Below, one piece after another: positions 56,664 through 64,000 of a stretch of DNA of 64,000 bases. The number at the start of each line of letters is the position of its first letter. The first letter of the stretch is position 1. The notes under the pieces are model-generated. The model searched no databases and was not told where the DNA came from. It was given only the letters and a program-made list of their open reading frames with translations. The position numbers were made by a program, and so were the translations under genes. This DNA comes from Marinihelvus sp963695135 (lineage in GTDB: Bacteria > Pseudomonadota > Gammaproteobacteria > Xanthomonadales > SZUA-36), in the NCBI GenBank assembly GCA_963695135.1, contig CAVOGA010000003.1, positions 558,001 through 622,000 of the forward strand. The letters are read 5' to 3'.

Positions 56664-57647
56664 ATGCTGATCTTCTTTATCCAGCTCGTGGGCGGATTCC
56701 TGTTGCTTGTCTGGGCGGCGGACCGCCTCGTGGCCGGCGCTTCGGCGACCGCCCGCAACCTCGGCGTATCACCGCTCATCATCGGCCTGGTCATCGTCGG
56801 CTTCGGCACCTCGGCGCCGGAACTGGTGGTGTCGGCGGTGGCCACGGTGCGCGGCAACTCGGGACTGGCGGTGGGCAATGCCATCGGCTCAAACATCGCC
56901 AACATGGGCCTGATCCTCGGCTTCACCGCGATCGTCTACCCGCTGCGGCTCGAATCGAGCACGCTGAAACGGGAGTACCCCCTGCTGCTGCTGATCATGC
57001 TGGTGTCCCTGTACATGGCCCTGGACATGAAGCTCAGCCGACTGGAGGGTGTTCTCCTGATCATCGGCCTGTTCGCCATGGTGGGCTGGCTGGTGCGCTT
57101 CGGTATGCAGCGCCCGGAATCGGACCCGTTCGCGAAAGAACTGGAAGCGGAAATCCCCAAGGATATTCCCACCCGGGTCGCCGTGTTCTGGCTGATCGTC
57201 GGATTCATTGCCCTGCCGGCCGCCTCCCACTTCCTGGTGGAGGGCGCGGTGGGTATCGCGCGCACCCTGCACGTTTCCGACACCGTCATCGGACTGACCA
57301 TTGTCGCGTTCGGCACCAGTCTCCCGGAGCTTGCCACTGCGCTCACCAGCGCCTTCCGCAAGGAAGACGACCTGGCGATCGGCAATATCATCGGCTCCAA
57401 TATGTTTAACCTGCTCGGGGTGCTGGGGATCGCCGCAACCATCAACCCGGTCGAAGTCCAGCCCATGATCCTGGCCCGGGATTTCCCGGTCATGTTCCTG
57501 CTTACCGGGCTGATGTTCCTGCTGGCCTCGGATTTCCGCGGGCCGGGAAGAATCGGCCGCACCGCGGGCGCCGTGCTGCTGTGCATCTTCGTGGGTTACC
57601 AGGTCATGGTCTGGACCGGCATGGGTGGATTTGCGCCTGCCGTCTGA
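56664..57647 (+). CDS. yrbG: Calcium/sodium antiporter (YrbG-like, CaCA family)
   Basis: A 327-residue protein starting MLIFFIQLVGGFLLL. It has ten or so helices and the two alpha-repeat signatures GFGTSAPELVVSAVATVRGN and AFGTSLPELATALTSAFR, with the GNAIGSNIANMGLI and GNIIGSNMFNLLGV partners. The repeats are those of K+-independent Na+/Ca2+ exchangers. It begins the KDO/LPS cluster on plus. The longer frame upstream has no conserved residues. Substrate specificity is not proven in most homologues. Confidence 0.93.
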   Translation: MLIFFIQLVGGFLLLVWAADRLVAGASATARNLGVSPLIIGLVIVGFGTSAPELVVSAVATVRGNSGLAVGNAIGSNIANMGLILGFTAIVYPLRLESSTLKREYPLLLLIMLVSLYMALDMKLSRLEGVLLIIGLFAMVGWLVRFGMQRPESDPFAKELEAEIPKDIPTRVAVFWLIVGFIALPAASHFLVEGAVGIARTLHVSDTVIGLTIVAFGTSLPELATALTSAFRKEDDLAIGNIIGSNMFNLLGVLGIAATINPVEVQPMILARDFPVMFLLTGLMFLLASDFRGPGRIGRTAGAVLLCIFVGYQVMVWTGMGGFAPAV

Positions 57648-57685
57648 GACTGCCCTCCGCACCGGCCGGGAGTTACAATAAGCGC

Positions 57686-58657
57686 ATGGATGAAGATGCC
57701 CTGAAACAGCTCGCGCGGGCCGTTATCGAAACCGAGGCCCAGGCCGTGAGCGAGTTGCTGACGCATATCGACGACGGCTTCGTGGCTGCCTGCCGCGCCA
57801 TTCTCGACTCACCCGGCCGCGTCGTGGTGCTCGGCGTCGGCAAGTCCGGCCACATCGGCAATAAAATCGCCGCGACGCTGGCCAGCACCGGCACCCCCGC
57901 TTTTTTTGTACACGCAGCCGAAGCCGCCCACGGCGACCTGGGCATGATCACCGCCGATGACGTGGTGCTGGTGTTGTCCAACTCCGGCGAGACCGACGAG
58001 GTCAAGCAACTGCTGCCGGTGCTCAAGCGGATGGACGTGGTGATCATCGCCATGACCGGCAACCCCGCCTCGTACCTGGCGGAACGTGCTGACATCAACC
58101 TCAACGTCAGGGTGAGCGAGGAAGCCTGCCCGCTGGGACTGGCCCCGACCTCCAGCACCACCGCCTCCCTGGTGATGGGCGACGCCCTGGCCGTCGCCCT
58201 GCTGGAAACGCGCGGCTTTACCCGCGAGGATTTCGCACGCTCGCACCCGGCGGGTCAGCTGGGCCGCCGGCTGATCATCCGCATACGCGATCTCATGCAC
58301 AGTGGCGAGGCCATGCCGGCGGTCGCCACCGATGCCACCGTGGCGCAGGCGATCGTGGAGATTTCCGAAAAACGCCTGGGCATGACCGCAACCGTTAACG
58401 CCGATGGCTCCGTGGCCGGCGTCATAACCGACGGTGACCTGCGCCGGGCCCTGGGACAGGGCATTGATCCACACCGGTCGCTGGCGCAGGACGTGATGTC
58501 CGGCAGCCCGGTCAGCATCGGACCCGACACGCTGGCCATCGATGCGGTGCAGCTCATGCAGGACCGCAAAATCCAGGGCCTGCTTGTAATCGATGACACG
58601 CAGCGCCTGGTTGGGGTGTTGAATTTCCACGACCTGCTGCAGTCCGGGGTGGTCTGA
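57686..58657 (+). CDS. kdsD: Arabinose-5-phosphate isomerase KdsD
   Basis: A 323-residue protein with an SIS domain (VLGVGKSGHIGNKIAATLAS, VLSNSGETDEVKQLLPVL, CPLGLAPTSSTTASLVMGDA) followed by two CBS motifs (RIRDLMHSGEAMPAV, VAGVITDGDLRRALGQG, IQGLLVIDDTQRLVGVLNF). It converts ribulose-5-phosphate to arabinose-5-phosphate for KDO. A TACAAT hexamer sits 6 bp before the ATG. The downstream kdsC ATG starts 1 bp after its stop, so they are coupled. Confidence 0.97.
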   Translation: MDEDALKQLARAVIETEAQAVSELLTHIDDGFVAACRAILDSPGRVVVLGVGKSGHIGNKIAATLASTGTPAFFVHAAEAAHGDLGMITADDVVLVLSNSGETDEVKQLLPVLKRMDVVIIAMTGNPASYLAERADINLNVRVSEEACPLGLAPTSSTTASLVMGDALAVALLETRGFTREDFARSHPAGQLGRRLIIRIRDLMHSGEAMPAVATDATVAQAIVEISEKRLGMTATVNADGSVAGVITDGDLRRALGQGIDPHRSLAQDVMSGSPVSIGPDTLAIDAVQLMQDRKIQGLLVIDDTQRLVGVLNFHDLLQSGVV

Positions 58658-58658
58658 G

Positions 58659-59196
58659 ATGGCCTCCTATGACCCACAGCTGATCGAACGCGCCGCGGCG
58701 CATCCAGCTGCTGGCCCTCGACGTGGACGGTGTGCTGACCGACGGGCGCCTGTACTTCGATAGCCACGGCAACGAGATGAAAGCCTTCAGCACCCGCGAC
58801 GGCCTGGGACTGAAGGCAGTCCAGGGCGCCGGAATCACCCTGGCGGTGATTACCGGCCGCGCCTCGCGCATCGTCGCGGATCGCGCGGCAAGCCTGGGCA
58901 TCGAACATGTCTACCAGGGCCAGGACGACAAATTGTCCGCCTACCATGATCTGCTGCAAAAGACCGGCATGCAGGATGAGCAGGTCTGCTATGCGGGCGA
59001 TGACTGGATCGATCTGCCGATCCTGCTGCGCGCCGGGCTGGCGGTCTCCGTACCCGATGCAAGCGAAGACGTGCAAGCCCAGTGCCACTGGATAACGCCC
59101 CAGCGTGGCGGCGAGGGCGCCGTGCGTAACCTGTGCGAACTGTTGCTCGAAGCCCGCGGCGCCAGGGCGGCGCTGCTGGCCCGTTTCGGCCTGTGA
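58659..59196 (+). pseudogene. kdsC: 3-deoxy-D-manno-octulosonate 8-phosphate phosphatase KdsC, one frameshift
   Basis: The ATG at 58659, one base after kdsD, opens MASYDPQLIERAAA; the frame then breaks near 58701. Dropping one C continues it as IQLLALDVDGVLTDGRLYFD, the HAD motif with both catalytic Asp. After that come VITGRASRIVADRAASLGIE, VYQGQDDKLSAYHDLL, CYAGDDWIDLPIL and the C-terminal ITPQRGGEGAVRNLCELLL. It removes phosphate from KDO-8-P. A start inside the second frame would delete the first Asp, so the frameshift is probably an assembly error. The joined length, about 178 residues, is normal. Confidence 0.88.
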
Positions 59197-59206
59197 GGCC
59201 CCGGCC

Positions 59207-59773
59207 ATGATATCCCGCAGCACCCGTCGCGGCCTGGTGATCGCTGCCGGGCTGGCCGTGCTGACCTGGTGGCTGGCGGAGAACCAGGGAGACGGACCGG
59301 ACGGGCCGATCGAGGGGCTGGACACGCGGCTGGACTATGCCCTGCAGAACTTCGAAATGCAGGCCTTCGATGAGAACGGCAACCCGGCGATGCACATGTG
59401 GTCACCGCGGCTGACCAATGACGCGACCACCCGCATCGGGCGGGTCGAGTCGCCCCGCATTGAGTTACGCTACGAAGGCTACCTCTGGTATCTGCAGGCC
59501 GAGTCGGCCATCATCAGCGAGGGTCAGGACGAGGTGTTTCTCGCCGGGCGGGTGCGACTGGATCGCGAAGGCTCCAACCCGCTGGATGCGCTGAACATCG
59601 ACACCAGCGACGTCATGCTGCTGGTTGATAACCGCGTGGCGAGCTCTGATGGACCGGTGCGGATCAGCGACAGCGCCGGGGTGCTGAGCGCCACCGGATT
59701 CCGCGTCGACATGATCACCAATGAATTCCAACTCGATAACAATGTCCAAGGTGCCTATGTCACAACGCCCTAA
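59207..59773 (+). CDS. lptC: LPS export ABC transporter periplasmic protein LptC
   Basis: A 188-residue protein starting MISRSTRRGLVIAAGL with one N-terminal membrane helix (to about residue 25). The rest forms an OstA-type beta-jellyroll with YALQNFEMQAFDENGNPAMH, VESPRIELRYEG, LAGRVRLDREGSN and VRISDSAGVLSATGFRVDM. LptC links LptBFG to LptA in the lipopolysaccharide bridge. It overlaps lptA by 17 bp. Confidence 0.93.
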   Translation: MISRSTRRGLVIAAGLAVLTWWLAENQGDGPDGPIEGLDTRLDYALQNFEMQAFDENGNPAMHMWSPRLTNDATTRIGRVESPRIELRYEGYLWYLQAESAIISEGQDEVFLAGRVRLDREGSNPLDALNIDTSDVMLLVDNRVASSDGPVRISDSAGVLSATGFRVDMITNEFQLDNNVQGAYVTTP

Positions 59774-60339
59774 GTGTCAGACCCTGACCGCAGCCCTGCT
59801 GGCTGCCCTCATGCATTGCGGCGCCGCCCATGCCCTGGAGTCAGACCGCCAGCAACCGCTGAAAGTCGACGCCCAGCAAACGGAGGGGTCGCTGGGTGAC
59901 GGCGCCACGGTACTCAAGGGCCAGGTGGAGATCCGCCAGGGCAGTCTGCTCATCACGGCGGATGAAGCCGAGGTCATCAAAAACGAGGGCAAGGTGACGC
60001 GGGTAACCTTTACCGGCAGCCCGGCAACCCTGGAGCAGGAAATCGAGGAACAGGGCATGGTCAACGCCGAGGCCAACCGGATTACCTACGAGGTCAGTGC
60101 CGGCACCGTAAAGTTGGCCGGCAAGGCGGACGTGAACCACCCGCAGTACCAGATCAGCGGCGATGTCCTGACCTATGACCTGGACACCCAGCACTTTGAA
60201 GGCAGCGGATCGGACAGCGGTGACGGGCGCATCAGTATCCGGCTGGAGCCCGAGGTGGCCAGCGGACTTGCAAAAGCCACCTGCAGAGCCCGCACCGGAC
60301 GACGCCGGCAGCAATGCCACCGACGATCCCGATAACTGA
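59757..60339 (+). CDS. lptA: LPS transport periplasmic protein LptA, probable C-terminal frameshift
   Basis: A signal peptide (LTAALLAALMHCGAAHA) is followed by the OstA jellyroll: QPLKVDAQQTEGSLGDGATV, LKGQVEIRQGSLLITADEAE, VKLAGKADVNHPQYQISGD and LTYDLDTQHFEGSG. In the frame as read the end is Arg- and Cys-rich and stops at 60335. In the +1 frame after about 60268 it continues QKPPAEPAPDDAGSNATDDP and stops at 60337-60339, just before lptB. The latter looks native, since removing one base restores it. Start at 59757 chosen for its AAGGTG box; an ATG at 59742 is also possible. Confidence 0.88.
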
Positions 60340-60340
60340 C

Positions 60341-61060
60341 ATGCTGCAAACGGAAAACCTTCACAAGAGCTACCGCAAGCGCCACGTGGTGCGCGGCGTC
60401 AGCATGCAGGTCGAACCGGGTCGCGTGGTCGGCCTGCTCGGCCCCAATGGCGCCGGCAAAACCACCTGCTTCTACATGATCGTCGGACTGATCCCGGCCA
60501 GCGAGGGGCGCATCACCGTGGACGGCCATGACATCACACATGATCCGGTCAATATCCGCGCCGGTCTCGGCGTCGGCTACCTGCCCCAGGAGGCCAGCAT
60601 CTTCCGCAAGCTGTCGGTGCGCGACAACGTCATGGCGATCCTGGAGATGCGCAAGGACCTGGACCGGACCGGCCGCGAAGATCTGCTGCAAAGCCTGCTC
60701 GAGGAACTGGGCGTGGCCCACCTGGCCAGCCAGGCCGGTATCAGCCTTTCGGGCGGCGAGCGGCGGCGCGTGGAAATTGCCCGGGCGCTGGCCTCCAAGC
60801 CGCGTTTTATCCTGCTGGATGAACCCTTTGCGGGGGTGGACCCAATCTCCGTGCGCGAAATCCAGGGGATCGTGGAACACCTGAAGGAGCGCGGCATCGG
60901 CGTGCTGATCACGGATCACAACGTGCGGGAAACCCTCGGCATCTGCGACCACGCCTACATCCTGGCGGACGGACAGATTCTTGCCGAAGGCACGCCGGAA
61001 ATGATCCTGCAGAACGAGGACGTTCGCAGCGTCTACCTGGGCGACGAGTTCCGCCTCTGA
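60341..61060 (+). CDS. lptB: LPS export ABC transporter ATP-binding protein LptB
   Basis: A 239-residue ABC ATPase. Walker A is LLGPNGAGKTTCFYMIVG, the Q-loop segment is GVGYLPQEASIFRKLSVRDN, the signature is ISLSGGERRRVEIARAL, Walker B is FILLDEPFAGVDPISV and the H-loop is VLITDHNVRETL. LptB powers extraction of LPS from the inner membrane with LptF and LptG, which are not in the window. It begins 1 bp after the lptA stop. Confidence 0.98.
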   Translation: MLQTENLHKSYRKRHVVRGVSMQVEPGRVVGLLGPNGAGKTTCFYMIVGLIPASEGRITVDGHDITHDPVNIRAGLGVGYLPQEASIFRKLSVRDNVMAILEMRKDLDRTGREDLLQSLLEELGVAHLASQAGISLSGGERRRVEIARALASKPRFILLDEPFAGVDPISVREIQGIVEHLKERGIGVLITDHNVRETLGICDHAYILADGQILAEGTPEMILQNEDVRSVYLGDEFRL

Positions 61061-61062
61061 GC

Positions 61063-62535
61063 ATGATGGACCAGTCGCTCCAGCTCCGCCTCACCCAGAA
61101 ACTGGCGCTTGCGCCACAGCTTCAGCAGGCCATCCGGCTGCTGCAACTGAACCGCATCGAGTTGCGCGAGTACATCCAGGAAACCCTCGAGTCCAACCCG
61201 ATCCTGGAACAGGCCGAACCCGGCGAAAAGCAGGGCGAGGACGGTAATGAGTCCTCCGAAACCGAGTGGGAGAGTGCCGCAGAGGATGCCTGGGAGGACC
61301 CCTACGCCGATGACAACTGGGGCGAGGACAGCAGCCTGGGGGACAACTGGGGCGAACCACAGGCCTTTACCGGGGACCGGGAAACCCAGATCGAGGATCG
61401 CGGCGGTGACTCGCTGCGCGAGCACCTGCTGTTCCAGGTCAGCCTGGGTCAGTTCAATGATCTCGATGCGGCCATCGCCGCAGCCATCATTTTCGCCCTG
61501 GACGAGGACGGCTACCTGGCCGACTCGCTGGAAGAAATTGCCGCCAGCCTGGCGCCCGACCACCGCGTCGAACCGGCGCAGGTCGAGGCAGTCCTGCAAC
61601 GCATCCAGCGCATGGAGCCGGTAGGCGTCGCCAGTCGCGATCCGGCCGAATGCATCCGCGTCCAGCTCGCCGTGCTGCCCGGCAACACGCCCGGGCTGGA
61701 TACGGCCAAGCGCATCGCCCGCGACTTCCTGGACTTCATCGTGGCCGGGCAACATGCGGAGCTCGCGGAGGAACTCGGCGCGGACCCGGATCGCGTGGAA
61801 ACCGCCATTGACCTGATCCGCAGTCTCGAGCCCCGGCCGGGATCCCGCTACGACAACCGGGCCGACGAATACCTGGTGCCCGATGTGTACATCAAGCAGG
61901 TCGACGGGCGCTGGGTCACCGCGCTGAGCCCGGAAAACGACCCGCAACTGCGCCTCAACAAGTACTACATCCAGCTGCTGCGCAAATCCGGCGGCGCCAA
62001 GGACAAAAAATACCTGGAAGGCCGTTTACAGGAGGCGCGCTGGCTGCTGTCCAGCCTGGAGTTGCGCAACCGGACCCTGCTGACGGTCTCGCAGTGCATC
62101 GTCGATGCGCAGCAGGGATTCCTGGAGCATGGCGAAATTGCCATGAAACCCCTGATCCTCAAGGACATTTCCGAACTCGCCAATGTCCATGAATCAACCG
62201 TATCGCGCGCCACCACGCGCAAGTACCTGCTGACCCCGCGGGGCCTGTTCGAATTGAAGTATTTCTTCTCGAGCCATGTCAAAACCACCGACGGCGGGAC
62301 AGTCAGCGCAACGTCCGTCAAGGCGCGCCTGGCCACGCTGATTAACGCGGAGCCACCGGGTCAGCCGCTCAGCGACCAGGAATTGTCCCGGCTGCTGCGG
62401 CAGACCGGAATCAAGGCGGCACGCCGCACGGTGGCCAAGTACCGGGAGTCCCTGGGAATCGGCTCCAGCAGTGACCGGCGCAAGGCCTGGCGACGCCTGT
62501 CCGCAGGGCGTGCCGGGCGACGGGCGGCAGACTAG
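61063..62535 (+). CDS. rpoN: RNA polymerase sigma-54 factor
   Basis: A 490-residue sigma-54. Region I is the Gln/Leu-rich LQLRLTQKLALAPQLQQAIR to about residue 50. An acidic region II follows, then the core-binding and HTH regions (LILKDISELANVHESTVSRA) and the C-terminal RpoN box ARRTVAKYRESLGI. It recognises -24/-12 promoters such as the one before pspA. It lies 2 bp after lptB and upstream of hpf and ptsN, the standard nitrogen-related cluster. Confidence 0.98.
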   Translation: MMDQSLQLRLTQKLALAPQLQQAIRLLQLNRIELREYIQETLESNPILEQAEPGEKQGEDGNESSETEWESAAEDAWEDPYADDNWGEDSSLGDNWGEPQAFTGDRETQIEDRGGDSLREHLLFQVSLGQFNDLDAAIAAAIIFALDEDGYLADSLEEIAASLAPDHRVEPAQVEAVLQRIQRMEPVGVASRDPAECIRVQLAVLPGNTPGLDTAKRIARDFLDFIVAGQHAELAEELGADPDRVETAIDLIRSLEPRPGSRYDNRADEYLVPDVYIKQVDGRWVTALSPENDPQLRLNKYYIQLLRKSGGAKDKKYLEGRLQEARWLLSSLELRNRTLLTVSQCIVDAQQGFLEHGEIAMKPLILKDISELANVHESTVSRATTRKYLLTPRGLFELKYFFSSHVKTTDGGTVSATSVKARLATLINAEPPGQPLSDQELSRLLRQTGIKAARRTVAKYRESLGIGSSSDRRKAWRRLSAGRAGRRAAD

Positions 62536-62600
62536 GAAACGCCGTTAGCGGCGTATAGAATCATGAGACCAGAGCGGTCAAACGCAACAGGAGTTACTCA

Positions 62601-62924
62601 ATGCAGTTCACAATTACCGGACACCACGTGGAAGTCACACCCGCCATGCGCGCTTACGTCACGGAGAAAATGCAGAAGCTGACCCGGCACTTTGACCAGA
62701 TCAATTCCATCGACGTCATCCTCAGCGTGGAAAAGCTGGACCAGATGGCCGAAGCCACGGTTCTGGCTGCCGGCCGCAAGCTGTTCGCCAATGACACGCA
62801 GGAAGACATGTATGCGGCCATTGACGGCCTGACGGACAAAATGGACCGCCAGGTGCGCCGCCTGAAAGACAAACTCAGCAATCACCACGCTGTTAAACCA
62901 ACCCAGCTTGAAGCAGACGGCTGA
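62601..62924 (+). CDS. hpf: Ribosome hibernation-promoting factor, short type
   Basis: A 107-residue short HPF/YfiA-type protein: MQFTITGHHVEVTPAMRAYV, KLTRHFDQINSIDVILSVEK, and the RNA-binding end DMYAAIDGLTDKMDRQVRRL. It binds the small ribosomal subunit in stationary phase. An AGGAG box lies 8 bp before the ATG. Upstream, a short hairpin ACGCCG-TTAG-CGGCGT (62538-62553) separates it from rpoN. The gene lacks the long C-terminal dimerisation domain. Confidence 0.95.
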   Translation: MQFTITGHHVEVTPAMRAYVTEKMQKLTRHFDQINSIDVILSVEKLDQMAEATVLAAGRKLFANDTQEDMYAAIDGLTDKMDRQVRRLKDKLSNHHAVKPTQLEADG

Positions 62925-62961
62925 CGCTCCGGCCCACCCGGCCTCAGCCCGGTAGACACCT

Positions 62962-63417
62962 ATGCTAGTTGATGATCTGATCAGTGCCGATACGGTACTT
63001 CCGCGGGTGCAAACGAGCAGCAAGAAACGGTTGCTCGAGGTCATCAGCAAAGCCCTGGCCAAGGAAGACGCGGGCCTCAACGCACGGGAAGTTTTTGAAA
63101 GCCTGTGCGCGCGCGAGCGCCTCGGCAGCACCGGCCTGGGCAAAGGCGTGGCCATTCCGCACGGCCGCGTGGCGGGCTCCTCCCGCGTCAAGGCGGTTTT
63201 CATACGACTGGCCAAGCCACTGGCCTACGATGCGGTGGATGGCAAGCCGGTTGATCTGCTGTTTGCGCTCGCCGTTCCCGAGCATTGCACCACGGACCAC
63301 CTGAAGCTCCTGGCGGAGATTGCGGAAAAATTCAGCGACGAAGAGTTGCTGAAAAAACTGCGCGAGGCGGACGACGCGGCAGAACTCGTGCAGTTGCTGT
63401 CCCAGACCCACCATTGA
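62962..63417 (+). CDS. ptsN: PTS IIA-like nitrogen regulatory protein PtsN
   Basis: A 151-residue EIIA-Ntr protein. The phosphorylated His67 is in GKGVAIPHGRV, and the following VFIRLAKPLAYDAVDGKPVD and EHCTTDHLKLLAEIAEKFSD are typical. PtsN takes phosphate from NPr in the nitrogen PTS and controls K+ transport and other targets. Adjacent hprK, whose kinase acts on HPr-type proteins, suggests a regulatory PTS without sugar transport, as in other proteobacteria with this cluster. Confidence 0.95.
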   Translation: MLVDDLISADTVLPRVQTSSKKRLLEVISKALAKEDAGLNAREVFESLCARERLGSTGLGKGVAIPHGRVAGSSRVKAVFIRLAKPLAYDAVDGKPVDLLFALAVPEHCTTDHLKLLAEIAEKFSDEELLKKLREADDAAELVQLLSQTHH

Positions 63418-63429
63418 TCTGACGGGACG

Positions 63430-64000
63430 GTGACGCGCACGCTCACAGCAGTCGATCTTTACGAAAACCTGCGGGAGCGCCTGGACCTGCACTGGGTGAC
63501 CAGCCCGCAGGGCGGCAACGACACGACCATCAGCGAGGAGGACATGTCCTCCCGTCCGGCACTGGCCGGCTACCTGAACCTCATCCACCCGAACCGGGTG
63601 CAGGTCATCGGCACGGAAGAGCTCAATTACCTCGCCAACCTCGAGGCCCCGGAACGGGCCGCGACACTGGCACGAATCTTCGACGCGGGACTGATCGCAC
63701 TGATCGTCGGTGGCGGCCTCGAAACACCGCAGGACCTGGCCGAAGCCGCGCAAGCCGCCGGCAAGCCCCTGCTGCGCTCCAACGAATCCAGTTACGACCT
63801 GGTCAACTACCTGCAGTACTTCATCAGCCGCGCGCTCGCGCGGCGCTGCACCCTGCACGGCGTGTTCATGGAAATTTTCACCATCGGGGTCCTGATCACC
63901 GGCGGTGCGGGCAGCGGCAAGAGTGAACTGGCCCTCGAGTTGCTTAACCGGGGTCACCGCCTGATTGCCGATGATGCGCCGGAGTTCACGCAGATCACGC
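63430..64000 (+). CDS. hprK: HPr kinase/phosphorylase (5' part; runs off window)
   Basis: The first 190 residues are seen, starting at GTG (63430) after GACGGGA, 12 bp past ptsN. The N-terminal domain spans YENLRERLDLHWVTSPQGG, SRPALAGYLNLIHPNRVQVI and LLRSNESSYDLVNYLQYFIS. The kinase domain begins with MEIFTIGVLITGGAGSGKSE, the P-loop. RLIADDAPEF follows just before the window ends. It phosphorylates a conserved Ser of HPr. rapZ is expected next. Confidence 0.93.
   Translation, partial: MTRTLTAVDLYENLRERLDLHWVTSPQGGNDTTISEEDMSSRPALAGYLNLIHPNRVQVIGTEELNYLANLEAPERAATLARIFDAGLIALIVGGGLETPQDLAEAAQAAGKPLLRSNESSYDLVNYLQYFISRALARRCTLHGVFMEIFTIGVLITGGAGSGKSELALELLNRGHRLIADDAPEFTQIT

Noticed and set aside
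59742..59757. The earlier lptA start at 59742
   Set aside because: The ribosome-binding site AAGGTG fits the ATG at 59757 better, and the signal peptide is complete from there.

Overview
The window is a chromosomal stretch of a high-GC gammaproteobacterium. Standard gammaproteobacterial blocks show this: sufBCDS with an Rrf2 regulator, purMN, the kdsD-kdsC-lptC-lptA-lptB-rpoN-hpf-ptsN-hprK run, rplU-rpmA, and pspABC behind a sigma-54-type promoter. A MurL-type epimerase next to a MurD-type ligase is a pairing described from Xanthomonas, which points to the Xanthomonadales or a neighbouring lineage. The species cannot be read from the sequence alone. No phage, insertion sequence, CRISPR array, rRNA or tRNA was recognised.

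Layout. 1-9.3 kb holds mostly minus-strand housekeeping genes: an M28 peptidase cut by the window edge, mltF, a Kef-type antiporter, pyrC, two cupins and a di-haem peroxidase, with msrA on plus. 9.6-14.9 kb is a looser set: a secreted amidohydrolase, a broken cold-shock/DUF1294 gene, a heavily frameshifted DUF1254 gene, an outer-membrane MetA-like protein and a DUF6122 protein. 15-30 kb has rpmA/rplU, uvrA, fatty-acid-type enzymes, a rhodanese, a Nudix hydrolase, an FKBP, pspABC, a GDP-mannose synthesis gene, rmlD, ssb, ispB and a cyclophilin. 30.4-34.5 kb is an overlapping lysC-murL-murD2 operon on minus. 34.7-40.2 kb is an accessory glycan island with a sulfotransferase, three glycosyltransferases and a membrane coiled-coil protein. 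40.2-45.8 kb is the suf operon. 46-56.5 kb holds amgK-murU, a lipoprotein, hda, purMN, murA and ibaG. 56.7-64 kb is the KDO/LPS-transport/RpoN/PTS-Ntr cluster, running off the right edge inside hprK.

How the genes work together. Much of the window serves the cell envelope. Peptidoglycan precursors involve MurA, a predicted L-Glu-adding MurD2 with MurL epimerase, and aspartokinase for diaminopimelate. Peptidoglycan turnover and salvage involve MltF and AmgK-MurU. Lipopolysaccharide involves KdsD, KdsC and LptA/B/C. Sugar nucleotides involve mannose-1-P guanylyltransferase and RmlD, and IspB makes the quinone side chain. RpoN lies in the same window as the psp operon, whose promoter has a near-consensus sigma-54 element.

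Caution. At least ten genes are interrupted by one-base frameshifts, and several are normally essential (ispB, murD, kdsC, lptA). Most shifts behave as one extra base. The simplest reading is indel error in the assembly, not mass gene decay. Genes whose frame is interrupted here are typed as pseudogene only because the sequence as given cannot be translated straight through.
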